Shown here: positions 1-8,597 of the stretch, piece by piece
How positions within the stretch are numbered: position 1 is the first letter of the stretch
Layout: every line of letters starts with the position of its first letter
DNA from: Micromonospora sp. WMMD1120
Lineage (GTDB): Bacteria; Actinomycetota; Actinomycetes; Mycobacteriales; Micromonosporaceae
Assembly: GCF_029626235.1 (NCBI RefSeq)
Contig: NZ_JARUBO010000005.1
Coordinates: forward strand, 4,622,001 to 4,686,000
Reading direction: 5' to 3'
Length of the DNA: 64,000 nt
Notes under the pieces: model-generated
The model's input: only the letters and a program-made list of their open reading frames with translations
Database searches by the model: none
What the model was told of the DNA's origin: nothing
Position numbers and translations under genes: made by a program

Positions 1-648
1 GGCGCCGGTGTCGGGGCGCTGCCCTGGCGGGACCTTCGTTTCGTGTCGCTGGCCCTGCTCAACGGCATTCTGTTCCTGCACGTCGCGATCCTCGGTGTCG
101 CACTGCCGCTGTGGATCGTGACCCAGACGTCGGCGCCGAAGCCAGTCGTCGGAGTCGTCCTGCTGATCAACACCGTCCTCGCCGTCGCGCTGCAGGTCCG
201 GTTCAGCCGTGGTGGTGACGACCTCGGTCATGCCGGTCGGCTCCAGCGTCGCGCGGGTGTGACTCTCGCGGTGTTCTGCGTCCTGGCCGCGGTGTCGGGC
301 GGATTGGGCCCGGTGGCCGCGACGGGTGTCCTCCTCCTCGCCGCCGTGGCGTTGACATTCGGGGAGCTGTGGCAGTCGGCCGGGGGATGGGGGGTGTCCT
401 TCGGGCTGGCCCCGGTGGATCGACGCAACTTCTACCTCGGTCTCTACAACCTCGGTGCGGGTGGCTTCGCGGTCATCGGGCCAGGGCTGCTCACCGTGGC
501 CGTCGTCGGCCCCGGGCCGGTCGGCTGGCTGGTCCTGGGTGCCGTCCTTCTCGTCGCCGGGGTGCTCACGTCGGTGCTCACCCAGCGCTCGGCACGGTCC
601 GGGGAACCCGGTGACGTCGGCGTGCCCAGCCGGGCCGCGGAAGCCTGA
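1..648 (+). CDS. MFS transporter, C-terminal part (gene starts upstream of window)
   Basis: The reading frame is open from base 1, so the true start lies left of the window and the GTG at 43 is only internal. The visible 215 residues hold about five hydrophobic helices. The first follows a PWRDLRF segment typical of the loop before TM7 of major facilitator proteins, and the protein ends in a short polar tail. Only the C-terminal half of a roughly 400-residue MFS protein is present. It lies 38 bp upstream of a ketosynthase III gene on the same strand, so it probably exports, or gives resistance to, the product of the adjoining cluster. The substrate cannot be told from the sequence. Confidence 0.8.
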   Translation, partial: GAGVGALPWRDLRFVSLALLNGILFLHVAILGVALPLWIVTQTSAPKPVVGVVLLINTVLAVALQVRFSRGGDDLGHAGRLQRRAGVTLAVFCVLAAVSGGLGPVAATGVLLLAAVALTFGELWQSAGGWGVSFGLAPVDRRNFYLGLYNLGAGGFAVIGPGLLTVAVVGPGPVGWLVLGAVLLVAGVLTSVLTQRSARSGEPGDVGVPSRAAEA

Positions 649-686
649 GGCGAGCGCGCAGCACCGCCGCGACGAAGGGAAGTGCC

Positions 687-1709
687 ATGCCGCCTGTGCA
701 GTTCGGCGTCGTCTCGCTGGGCGCCGCGTTGGGGGAACCTCAGGATGTCGCCGAGCTGGCACCGAGTTACGTGAAGGACCCCGAGCGGGTGCTGGCGTGG
801 GGCTATCGCACGTTCCATCGGGTCGTCGACGGAACCACGTCGGCACATCTCGGTGCCCGAGCGGCCGCCCGGGCGTTGGAGCGGGCACGGATCGAGATCG
901 GCGAGATCGATCTGCTCGTGGTGGCCGCCAGCGACGTCCCGGACTACCTGCAGTGGGACGTCTCCTCGGCGGTCGCCCGCGAGCTGGGGATGACCGGGAC
1001 GCCGACCCTGCTGCTCACCCAGGCCTGCGCCGCCACGGTCACGGCGTTCCAGCAGATCGCCGGGACCTTCGCCGTTCGTGACGACGTGCGGACCGTCCTG
1101 CTCGTCGCTGTCAACCAGGTCAGCGAGGCACACGCCAACCGGATGAACACCAACACGTGTGTCTCCAGCGACGGGGCCGCGGCCGCCGTGTTGCGGCGGG
1201 ACCACACGACGTTGCGCTGGCTGGCGACCGACCAGTTCACCGATCCCGAATGCGTCGACTTCTTCCGGGTGGAATACGGCGGGGCCGCCGCACCGATCGC
1301 CCCCGACGGCCACGGCAACCTCGAATTTGACCGGCTTGCCGCCGTCTACCGGCAGTTTCGCCGCGACCCCGACCACTTCGCCCGGTTCACCCGGGAGCTG
1401 AACCAGCGGGTCGCCCTGGTCGTGAACAACGCCTTCGCGCGCTCCGGCCTCGACCGGTCCCGGCTGACCCGACTGATCTATCTCAACGACAACCACAAGG
1501 CGATGGTCGACGTGGCCGAGGCGGTCGGGTTGCCGCTCGACCGGACCAACGCCGAGCTGGGGGCCGCGATCGGGCACTGTGGCGCGGCCGACCAGCTGAT
1601 CTGCCTGGACACCTACGTCGAGCGCGGCGATCTGCACGAGGGCGACGTCGTGGCACTGGCCGGCATCGGGTACGGCATGCACTGGTTCTGCACCCTGCTG
1701 GAGGTGTGA
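687..1709 (+). CDS. Ketosynthase III (FabH-like) with altered catalytic triad
   Basis: A 340-residue thiolase-fold protein of KAS III length. The nucleophile Cys114 sits in TQACAATVTAF, equivalent to Cys112 of FabH. His270 lies in NDNHKAM, where FabH has HQAN. The usual catalytic Asn of the GNTSAAS loop is replaced by His297 in GHCGAAD. KAS III-like proteins with changed triads often act as acyltransferases or condense unusual acyl groups rather than making acetoacetyl-ACP, so a biosynthetic role is more likely than primary fatty acid synthesis. The start is ATG 687, with a purine-rich AAGGGAAG just upstream. It faces the leftward AlaX gene with only a 10 bp gap. Confidence 0.85.
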   Translation: MPPVQFGVVSLGAALGEPQDVAELAPSYVKDPERVLAWGYRTFHRVVDGTTSAHLGARAAARALERARIEIGEIDLLVVAASDVPDYLQWDVSSAVARELGMTGTPTLLLTQACAATVTAFQQIAGTFAVRDDVRTVLLVAVNQVSEAHANRMNTNTCVSSDGAAAAVLRRDHTTLRWLATDQFTDPECVDFFRVEYGGAAAPIAPDGHGNLEFDRLAAVYRQFRRDPDHFARFTRELNQRVALVVNNAFARSGLDRSRLTRLIYLNDNHKAMVDVAEAVGLPLDRTNAELGAAIGHCGAADQLICLDTYVERGDLHEGDVVALAGIGYGMHWFCTLLEV

Positions 1710-1719
1710 CCGCCTCCGC

Positions 1720-2592
1720 TCAACGCGGCAGAGAGGCGGCCACCAGGTGCATCTCCTTCTCCGATTCCCGGTAGTCGGCGCGAATCTGGATGGAACGCAG
1801 CTGCCCGAGGCTGCTGACGTGTGTGCCGCCACACGGCATCGTCGCCACGGGCGAGATCTCACAGCGCCAGACCCGCTGCGCGGTGAAGGTGTCCGACGAG
1901 CCGGTGAGATGAACCGGGGCATCGGCGGCAACCCAGGAGGCCAGCAGATCATTGGCCCGAGCGAGGTACGAGTCGAGGTCGGCGAGCATCCGGGCGTGGT
2001 CGAAACCCTTGCGTCGCAGAGACTTCCCCAGGCGGTACCGGTCCACGCTGCTGCCCAGGTCGTGCCGGCTGTCGATCAGCGCGGCGGCGTCGAAGTTGCG
2101 GCTTCCCCGTGAGTCCCGTGGCGCGTCCTTGCTCCACAGCTCGTCGGTGGCCTCGTTGAACGCGTACGCCACCAGGTGGCATCCGGTGTGCGCGGCGCTC
2201 AACCACCGGCGCCGGTGATCGTCGACCGTCAGCTCGACGGTCCGACCGATCCAGGACTCCTCCGGCTGCTTGACGATGAGGTGAGCGACAGCGAACACGT
2301 GCTCGGTGTCGCCACGGCGCGCGGTCACCTCAGGCCCGATCGACACCGCGCCGTCGGCCGGCCGGAACGTGAGGATCTGGGTGTCGACGACCGGGGTGAC
2401 CTGATCGCCCACGGTCAGGTCACCATGGTCTCCCGGTTGGTCCGGCCATGCGGCGTCGACCGGGTGGAACGGGGTCGCGTCGGTGACGACGGCCCAGCGC
2501 CCGGCGCCGGCCGGCAGGACCGCCTCGATCCGTGCCTGCCCGGCAGTGTCACCCCGGTGATAGGAGATACGGGTCTCGGTGATCTCGTACAA
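1720..2592 (-). CDS. AlaX-like aminoacyl-tRNA editing domain protein
   Basis: A stand-alone protein related to the editing domain of alanyl- and threonyl-tRNA synthetases. Its zinc site is recognisable: HTGCH (His135, His139) and CGGTH (Cys254, His258). AlaX proteins hydrolyse mischarged aminoacyl-tRNA in trans. The N-terminal half is unusual, with an acidic and proline-rich stretch where AlaX normally has its conserved YPxxGGQ motif. The reading frame extends upstream to 2811, into metK. I prefer the TTG start at 2592 because GGAG lies 5 bases before it and the residues that follow match the usual AlaX N-terminus; GTG 2673 is the alternative. Being last in the metK/ThDP operon of a pathway that handles amino acids, it may protect the host from charging a pathway amino acid. 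That role is inference. Confidence 0.75.
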   Translation of the reverse strand: MYEITETRISYHRGDTAGQARIEAVLPAGAGRWAVVTDATPFHPVDAAWPDQPGDHGDLTVGDQVTPVVDTQILTFRPADGAVSIGPEVTARRGDTEHVFAVAHLIVKQPEESWIGRTVELTVDDHRRRWLSAAHTGCHLVAYAFNEATDELWSKDAPRDSRGSRNFDAAALIDSRHDLGSSVDRYRLGKSLRRKGFDHARMLADLDSYLARANDLLASWVAADAPVHLTGSSDTFTAQRVWRCEISPVATMPCGGTHVSSLGQLRSIQIRADYRESEKEMHLVAASLPR

Positions 2593-2759
2593 GGCTTCTC
2601 CATCGAGCAGCGTGTGGGCAGTGCCTTCGACAGTAGGGCGTTCAGCTCGCGTCGGTGCGACCGACGGCCGCACACGCGGCGATTCCTGACCACCTTCGTG
2701 TCGCGCGGCCACGTCGTGCCCGTCCGCGCCGACCAGACCCGGCCGAAGGGCGCCCCAGG

Positions 2760-3953
2760 TCAGCTGGTCGCCGAGTTCTTCAGATCGGCCGCGCGGTCGG
2801 TGCTCTCCCACGTCAGGTCCGGCAGCTCACGGCCGAAGTGGCCGTACGCGGCGGTCTGCTGGTAGATCGGACGCAGCAGGTTCAGATCGCGGATGATCGC
2901 GGCCGGGCGCAGGTCGAACACCTCCTTGATCGCCTTCTCGATCCGCTCGACCGGCACGTTCTCGGTCCCGAACGTCTCCACGAACAGGCTCACCGGGTGT
3001 GCCTTGCCGATGGCGTAGGCCACCTGCACCTCGCACCGCTCGGCCAGGCCGGCCGCCACCACGTTCTTGGCGACCCAGCGCGTCATGTATGCCGCCGAGC
3101 GATCCACCTTCGACGGGTCCTTACCGGAGAAGGCGCCGCCACCGTGACGGGCGTAGCCGCCGTACGTGTCCACGATGATCTTCCGGCCGGTCAGGCCCGC
3201 GTCACCCATCGGACCGCCGATCTCGAACCGGCCCGTCGGGTTCACCAGCAGCCGGTACCCCTCGACGTCCAGGCCCAGGGCCTCCAACTCGGGAGCGATG
3301 ACGTGGTCGCGGACATCCGGCGTCAGCAGCGACTCCAGCGAGATGTCGCCCGCGTGCTGCGACGACACCACGATCGTGTCCAGGCGCACCGGACGCAGAC
3401 CGTCGTACTCGATGGTGACCTGCGTCTTGCCGTCAGGGCGCAGGTAGGGGATCGTGCCGTCCTTGCGCGCGGCCGACAGCCGGCGGGCCAGGCGGTGCGC
3501 CAGCGCGATCGGCAGCGGCATCAGCTCGGGCGTCTCCGAGCAGGCGAAGCCGAACATCATGCCCTGGTCCCCGGCGCCCTGGCTGTCCAGCGCGTCGCCG
3601 GCCCGACCCTCGCGCTCCTCGATGGCGGTGTCGACACCCTGCGCGATGTCCGGCGACTGCGATCCGATGGAGACGCTCACGCCGCAGGAGGCGCCGTCGA
3701 AGCCCTTCCTCGACGAGTCGTAGCCGATCCGCAGGATGGTGTCGCGAACGACGCTCGGAATGTCGGCGTAGGCCTGGGTGGTGACCTCGCCCGCCACGTG
3801 CACCTGGCCCGTGGTGATCAGGGTCTCCACCGCGACGCGGCTGCGCGGGTCCTGCGCGAGCAGGGCGTCGAGAATCCCGTCGCTGATCTGGTCAGCGATC
3901 TTGTCCGGGTGGCCTTCGGTGACCGACTCGGAGGTGAACAGGCGGCGTGCCAC
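2760..3953 (-). CDS. metK: S-adenosylmethionine synthase
   Basis: Converts methionine and ATP to S-adenosylmethionine, phosphate and diphosphate in the cytoplasm. At 397 residues it has the normal family length. Diagnostic motifs are GHPDK near residue 15 (ATP and metal site), GAGDQG in the middle and the glycine-rich GGGAFSGKD phosphate loop. It starts at GTG 3953 with AAAGGA seven bases upstream. It sits inside the leftward biosynthetic operon between the ThDP enzyme (63 bp upstream) and the AlaX-like gene. This suggests a dedicated SAM supply, possibly for the transferase at 6838. I cannot tell whether a second housekeeping copy exists outside the window. Confidence 0.97.
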   Translation of the reverse strand: MARRLFTSESVTEGHPDKIADQISDGILDALLAQDPRSRVAVETLITTGQVHVAGEVTTQAYADIPSVVRDTILRIGYDSSRKGFDGASCGVSVSIGSQSPDIAQGVDTAIEEREGRAGDALDSQGAGDQGMMFGFACSETPELMPLPIALAHRLARRLSAARKDGTIPYLRPDGKTQVTIEYDGLRPVRLDTIVVSSQHAGDISLESLLTPDVRDHVIAPELEALGLDVEGYRLLVNPTGRFEIGGPMGDAGLTGRKIIVDTYGGYARHGGGAFSGKDPSKVDRSAAYMTRWVAKNVVAAGLAERCEVQVAYAIGKAHPVSLFVETFGTENVPVERIEKAIKEVFDLRPAAIIRDLNLLRPIYQQTAAYGHFGRELPDLTWESTDRAADLKNSATS

Positions 3954-4016
3954 GACGTGTCCTTTCGATATCGGCGTCGTCCCGGGTGGGGCGCGCCGGC
4001 GGGAGGATGACGGTTC

Positions 4017-5750
4017 TCAGTGGATCGGGCGTCGGGTGGCGGTGCCGGCGAGGGCTGCCTGCCACGCCTCCACGGGCGGCGGATTGTCCATGTGCTCGGG
4101 AACCCGGACGTGGATGACCGACGGTCCACCGCCGGCGGCCGCATCCTTGATCATCACGCTGAACTGCTCCAGGTCGAACGCGCGTGCCGCGGGCAGTCCC
4201 ATGCCGTTGGCGAGCAGCACGGGGTCGATGCGCCCGGGGTCGACGGCGAAGTAGCGCCCGCCGGCGTAGAGGTGCTGGATCATCTTGATCCAGCCGAGTG
4301 AGGTGTTGTCCAGCACGACGTAGGTGATCGGCAGCCCGAGCCGGCCGGCCGTCTCCCAGTCGCCGAGACCCATCGCCACGCTGCCCTCGGTGGTGAGGCA
4401 GAGGATCCGCTCGCCGGGATGCGCGACGGCGACGCCGATCGCGGCCGAGATGGCGAAGCCCAGGGGCCCGTGACCGCGCGGGATCACGACTCGCCACCCG
4501 TCACCTGACGATTCCCAGAAGGAGGCGAGGAAGGGCGTGGGGGTTCCGGCGTCCGCCACGACCCAGGTGGAGCCGCCGAACTCGGCGTGCAGCGCACGAA
4601 CCACGTCCCGCGGCTGAAGCCGCTGGTCACCCGGGTCCGGCAGGGGCGACGAGTGCGCAGCGACCCAGCGCTGCCGGGCGGTGGCGAGAGCCCGGACACG
4701 GCCGTCGCGGGTCTGCTCGTCCGCGGCGGGTAGCGCCTGGCGGAGCTGGTCGAGAGCCGCCCTGACGTCCGCGACCAGGGGTGTGCTCCCGGGGTAGTTG
4801 CGCCCGGCCCGCTGCGCGGAGAGGTCGATGTGTGCGATCCGGGTGCCCGAGCGGGGCGGGGCCGTGAAACTGGCCGTGTCGGTGGCGTTCGCACGGGTGC
4901 CGGCGAAGAGAACGAAGTCGGCGGTGCGCAGATAGTCGTTGGCGTACTCCCGGGCGCCGTTGGCGCCGACGACTCCGAGGGCGAGCGGGTGGTCCTCGGC
5001 GAGGGCGCCCTTGCCGTGGATGGAGGTGCCGACCGGGATGGCCCCGTGCTCCGCGAGGTCGGTGAGGGCGCGCCAGGCACCCGACAGGTGCACGCCGCCA
5101 CCGGCGACGATCGCGGGGCGTGCGGCCTGGGTGATCTGTTCGGCCACCCGGTTCACGGCCTCGGCCGGCGCGACCGGGCGTGCGGCGGGCACCGTGCTGC
5201 CGCCGGTGCCGACGGCCCGGTCGGCGGTCTCCTCCAGAACGTTCTCCGGGATGATCAACACCACCGGGCCGGGACGGCCGCTCGTCGCGGCGGTGATCGC
5301 CTCCGCGACCGCGCCGGGCAGCTCAGCCGCCCGGTCCACGGTCCGCCGCCACTTCGTCACGCCGCTGAACAACGCCATCTGGTCGATCTCGCTGATGGCG
5401 CTGGTGCCTCGGCTGCCGTGCGGATTGTCGGTGGCGATCGCGAGGATCGGGATGCCGGAGGCAAATGCCTCGCCGAGGCCACTGGCCAGATAGACGGCGC
5501 CCGCGCCGCTCGGCGCTTCGCAGACTCCGAGGCGACGGAGGGTACGCGCATAGCCGTCCGCCATGTATGCCGCGTGGCGTTCGTCGCGGGCGAGCACGTG
5601 CCGGACGTCCTGCGGGCGCCTGGCGATGACGTCGTAGAAATGGATGCTGGTGTCTCCGGGGAATCCGAAGATCGTGTCGACACCGTGCCGGACCAGCGCT
5701 TCGACCAGAAGTTCCGCGCCGACGGGCGCCGCGCCCTCAGCTGCGTTCAT
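4017..5750 (-). CDS. ThDP-dependent enzyme, acetolactate synthase large-subunit-like
   Basis: A 577-residue protein of the acetolactate synthase / benzoylformate decarboxylase superfamily. The N-terminal Pyr domain carries the cofactor-activating Glu57 (DERHAAYMADGYAR). A central DHS-like domain follows, then a C-terminal PP domain. The Mg-ThDP motif that normally reads GDG...N is TEG (454-456) followed by Asn482, so the first metal-binding Asp is replaced by Glu. Enzymes of this type decarboxylate 2-keto acids or join two carbonyl compounds. The start is ATG 5750 behind GGGGAG. It is the second gene of the leftward operon, 22 bp after the NTF2-like gene. The substrate is unknown; a keto-acid partner for the nearby reductive enzymes is one possibility. 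Confidence 0.85.
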   Translation of the reverse strand: MNAAEGAAPVGAELLVEALVRHGVDTIFGFPGDTSIHFYDVIARRPQDVRHVLARDERHAAYMADGYARTLRRLGVCEAPSGAGAVYLASGLGEAFASGIPILAIATDNPHGSRGTSAISEIDQMALFSGVTKWRRTVDRAAELPGAVAEAITAATSGRPGPVVLIIPENVLEETADRAVGTGGSTVPAARPVAPAEAVNRVAEQITQAARPAIVAGGGVHLSGAWRALTDLAEHGAIPVGTSIHGKGALAEDHPLALGVVGANGAREYANDYLRTADFVLFAGTRANATDTASFTAPPRSGTRIAHIDLSAQRAGRNYPGSTPLVADVRAALDQLRQALPAADEQTRDGRVRALATARQRWVAAHSSPLPDPGDQRLQPRDVVRALHAEFGGSTWVVADAGTPTPFLASFWESSGDGWRVVIPRGHGPLGFAISAAIGVAVAHPGERILCLTTEGSVAMGLGDWETAGRLGLPITYVVLDNTSLGWIKMIQHLYAGGRYFAVDPGRIDPVLLANGMGLPAARAFDLEQFSVMIKDAAAGGGPSVIHVRVPEHMDNPPPVEAWQAALAGTATRRPIH

Positions 5751-5772
5751 TGATTTCTCCCCGGGGGAGTCG

Positions 5773-6147
5773 CTAGGCGAATGGAACGAAGAAGAACGTT
5801 CGTCGGTACGCGAACCGGCCGGTTCCGGAAACGGTGAAGAAGTCGGCGAAACCGATTGTCGAGTGCTGTCCGTCCAGGGTGGTCCGGTCGGCCGTTCCGT
5901 GCACCGCCACCTCGAACCCTTCGACGATCAAGGACGTGATGCTGTGCCGGCGGCTGCGGATCGCTGGCTGGGATCGATAGAACTCGGCAATGGCTGATCG
6001 CCCGACGATGGATTCCTGACCTGGTCGGTCGTAGATCGAGTCCGGTTCGAAGAGAAGCATCATCCCGTCGATGTCATCGGCGTCGACCCGGTGGTAGTAC
6101 GTGCGCACCACGTCGTCGAGGTGACTGCGATTCATCGTTTGTGCCAC
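5773..6147 (-). CDS. SnoaL/NTF2-like small protein
   Basis: A 124-residue cone-fold protein of the NTF2/SnoaL superfamily. It opens with a helix containing YYHRVDADDIDGMMLLFEPDSIY, split here as YYHRVDADDID and GMMLLFEPDSIY, a typical start for this fold, and ends in alternating beta strands with many aromatic residues. Members include ketosteroid isomerases, cyclases, hydroxylases and inactive accessory proteins, so the reaction cannot be assigned. The frame is open up to 6255, but I place the start at GTG 6147 because GGAG lies six bases before it; ATG 6135 is the alternative. It is the first gene of the leftward operon. Confidence 0.7.
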   Translation of the reverse strand: MAQTMNRSHLDDVVRTYYHRVDADDIDGMMLLFEPDSIYDRPGQESIVGRSAIAEFYRSQPAIRSRRHSITSLIVEGFEVAVHGTADRTTLDGQHSTIGFADFFTVSGTGRFAYRRTFFFVPFA

Positions 6148-6837
6148 GAGCGTCTCCGGAATGAATTCGCGGCTCACCACAGAGCGGCTCCGGCCGTGGT
6201 GATCACCGATCAGGGGACGGTGAAGTGCAGGCTCGTCGGTGCGGACAAAATGCATGATGCGGCATCTTCTTCACGTTTGTCGCCCCACACGGTGTGGCTC
6301 TCGTCACAGTGCGTGCTTCCGCGAGGGCGGTGGTGGCCCGGCATGCTGATGCGGTGCCTCCAAGCAGCATCGATGCAAGTGATCGCCAAAACGGTGGGAT
6401 TCCCATGCTGCGACGCCATTGTGAGCACGGGATGTCAAGGGGGCGGCAGGTGTGTGGGGTGGTGCCCTCCGGACCTTCGGCACGGTAGCTTATCGCGGCT
6501 CAGGCGTGGGGTACGCACAGCATTCTCCAAGGTCGTTATCGGCTTTCTGCTGAGCGTCGAGTCAAGTTCCCACATATTAGGAGATCTTGCTTGCGCCCCC
6601 AGGGGTGCATGTGCTTGCATCGATCCCTGTCGGGCCGGAGTGCCTTTTGACGGGGGTGGGGCGGAGTCCGAATCGGCGAGAGTGGCCCGGTGTTTCCTGG
6701 TCATCTCGTTCACCTGCGGTGACTCCGGCTAATCCCGTGAACCGTCAAGGCGACGTAGTGGTCGCTGTATGCCTGTGCATCACGCAGTAATTCTCGTCGC
6801 GTGGTTCTGTGAACAACCGGTAGATAACGGGGGAAGA
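6148..6837. promoter_or_regulatory. Divergent intergenic region of the biosynthetic cluster
   Basis: A 690 bp stretch without a convincing gene separates the leftward operon (NTF2, ThDP, metK, AlaX) from the rightward one. Its GC content is visibly lower than its neighbours, with AT-rich patches near 6555-6590 and 6780-6835, as expected for divergent promoters. A perfect 6+1+6 inverted repeat, CCACACgGTGTGG, lies at 6285-6297 and could be an operator. I could not fix -35/-10 boxes with confidence. Confidence 0.5.
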
Positions 6838-7533
6838 ATGAGCACGGCCAGTCAACAGAACACGGAACTCCTGGATTTCTATCGGCCGCAGGGCGACGGA
6901 GAGCCGAATCTCTTCGAGATCTGGGAGAAGGGCGGAGCCCGTGGCGACTCCGTGACACCGTCGACCTACTCCACCGAGTACCGCGCCTGGATGACGAGCA
7001 TCCTGGTGAGCCGGTTGCAGAGCAACAAGGTCACCGACCTGCTCAGCCTCGGCTGCGGCAACGCCGTGGTGGAGGCGGACACGGCCAAGGCCGGCTACCG
7101 CGTGCTCGCGGTGGACGCGCTGGAGGAGGCGGTCGGGCTCGCCCGAGCCAAGGGTCTGGAGGCGCTGCAGGCGGATCTGAACACCTGGACGCCCGACGAG
7201 AAGTGGTCGGTCATCTACATGGACGGCGTGCTCGGGCATCTGTACAACCCCGAGGACGGGCTCCAGTCGATCCTCAAGCGCATTCTCACCTGGCTCGAAC
7301 CGGGGCCTGCCGGCGTGGCGTCCTTCGTGGCGTCCAACGACGACACCCAGAACGGTGAGTGGGTGCAGCCGGCCTCGAACGTCAAGGGCTTCTACTGGCT
7401 GTCCGCCGGCTACCTCGGCGAGCAGGCGCTCGCCGCGGGCTTCGACCGGGTCGAGATCCAGCACTTCCACTACCGGCGCCCGCAGTCAGGTCCGCGCCGC
7501 CGGTCAGTGGTCGTGGCGCAGCTGCACGCCTGA
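6838..7533 (+). CDS. SAM-dependent methyltransferase-fold enzyme
   Basis: A 231-residue class I methyltransferase-fold protein. The SAM-binding motif I is LLSLGCGNAVVE around residues 70-80, followed by an acidic end of strand 2 (LAVDALEEAVGLA). The frame is open from 6769, but ATG 6838 follows a purine run (CGGGGGAAGA) and gives a normal N-terminus. It heads the rightward operon, 14 bp before the saccharopine-dehydrogenase-like gene. With metK across the promoter it probably consumes SAM. Methyl transfer is the default guess, but some members of this fold use SAM in other ways (aminocarboxypropyl transfer, azetidine formation), and the sequence alone does not decide. Confidence 0.8.
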   Translation: MSTASQQNTELLDFYRPQGDGEPNLFEIWEKGGARGDSVTPSTYSTEYRAWMTSILVSRLQSNKVTDLLSLGCGNAVVEADTAKAGYRVLAVDALEEAVGLARAKGLEALQADLNTWTPDEKWSVIYMDGVLGHLYNPEDGLQSILKRILTWLEPGPAGVASFVASNDDTQNGEWVQPASNVKGFYWLSAGYLGEQALAAGFDRVEIQHFHYRRPQSGPRRRSVVVAQLHA

Positions 7534-7547
7534 CCAGGAGATCTGTG

Positions 7548-8597
7548 ATGAGCGATGGTGAGCTGTGGTTACGCGAAGAGATCAACCCGGACGAGCACCG
7601 CACCGTCCTGACCCCCGACGACGCCCGGGTGCTGATCGCCGACGGCGTGCGGCTGACCGTCGAGGAGTCGGCGCACCGGGTCTTCGACACCGGGGAGTAC
7701 GCGGCGGCCGGTGCCCGGATCGTCGCGGCCGGCACCTGGCCGCAGGCGCCGGCCGAGACCGTCATCGTGGGACTCAAGGCCCCCGCCGACGAGCCGGAGC
7801 CGCTGCGCCACCGACACATATTCTTCGGGCACGCCTACAAGGGCCAGCGCGACGGTGCGGCGCTGCTGCGCCGCTTCCGGGCCGGTGGAACCCTGCTGGA
7901 CCTGGAATACCTGACCGACGACACGGGCCGCCGGGTCGCCGCGTTCGGCTACTGGGCCGGCTACGTCGGCGCGGCGTTGGCGCTCCTGCATCACCGGGGG
8001 CGGCTCGTCGCGCCCCTGCGGGCGATGACCCGTCCGGAACTGGACGAGGCTATCGCCGCGTCCGGAGACAGCCGTGTGCGGGCGTTGGTGATCGGCGCGC
8101 TGGGCCGGTGCGGCCGGGGCGCGCGGGACGCGCTGTCAGTGGGCGGGGTCGAGCCCACGGCGTGGGACGTCGCCGAAACCCGCGATCTCGACCGCAGGGC
8201 GATCCTCGACCACGACGTGCTGGTCAACACCGTGCTGTCGAACGAACTCGCGCCTGCGTTCGTGCGCCCGGAGGATCTCGACGACCCGGCTCGCACGCTG
8301 TCCGTGATCAGCGATGTGACCTGTGACGTGACGTCCGAGTTCAACCTGCTGCCGATCTACCGGACTCCGACCGACTGGGCCCGGCCGGTGCGCCAGTTGC
8401 GCGCCGAGCCCAGGCTCGACCTGATCGCCATCGACAACCTGCCCTCGTTGCTGCCGCGGGAGGCGAGTCTGGCCTTCTCCGCCGACCTGCTGCCGCACCT
8501 GCGCACCCTGCCGGACGACACGCCGGTCTGGCGACGGGCGTACGACCGGTTCGTGACCGCGACCGCCGAACTCGACCTGATGGGAAGCCTCTCGTGA
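7548..8597 (+). CDS. Saccharopine dehydrogenase-like enzyme (LYS1 type)
   Basis: A 349-residue protein resembling the lysine-forming, NAD-dependent saccharopine dehydrogenase of the alpha-aminoadipate pathway. The N-terminus has the alanine-dehydrogenase-like pattern (LREEINPDEHRTVLTPDDA), followed by IFFGHAYKGQ and LLDLEYLTDD blocks. The Rossmann region contains ALVIGALGRCGRGA. The start is ATG 7548 with AGGAG eight bases upstream. Codon 8 (7569-7571) is TTA, the rare Leu codon that makes translation depend on the BldA tRNA in streptomycete-like bacteria. Its stop overlaps the start of the next gene (GTGA), a related enzyme. Such enzymes make or cleave secondary amines between an amino acid and a carbonyl compound. 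Confidence 0.8.
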   Translation: MSDGELWLREEINPDEHRTVLTPDDARVLIADGVRLTVEESAHRVFDTGEYAAAGARIVAAGTWPQAPAETVIVGLKAPADEPEPLRHRHIFFGHAYKGQRDGAALLRRFRAGGTLLDLEYLTDDTGRRVAAFGYWAGYVGAALALLHHRGRLVAPLRAMTRPELDEAIAASGDSRVRALVIGALGRCGRGARDALSVGGVEPTAWDVAETRDLDRRAILDHDVLVNTVLSNELAPAFVRPEDLDDPARTLSVISDVTCDVTSEFNLLPIYRTPTDWARPVRQLRAEPRLDLIAIDNLPSLLPREASLAFSADLLPHLRTLPDDTPVWRRAYDRFVTATAELDLMGSLS

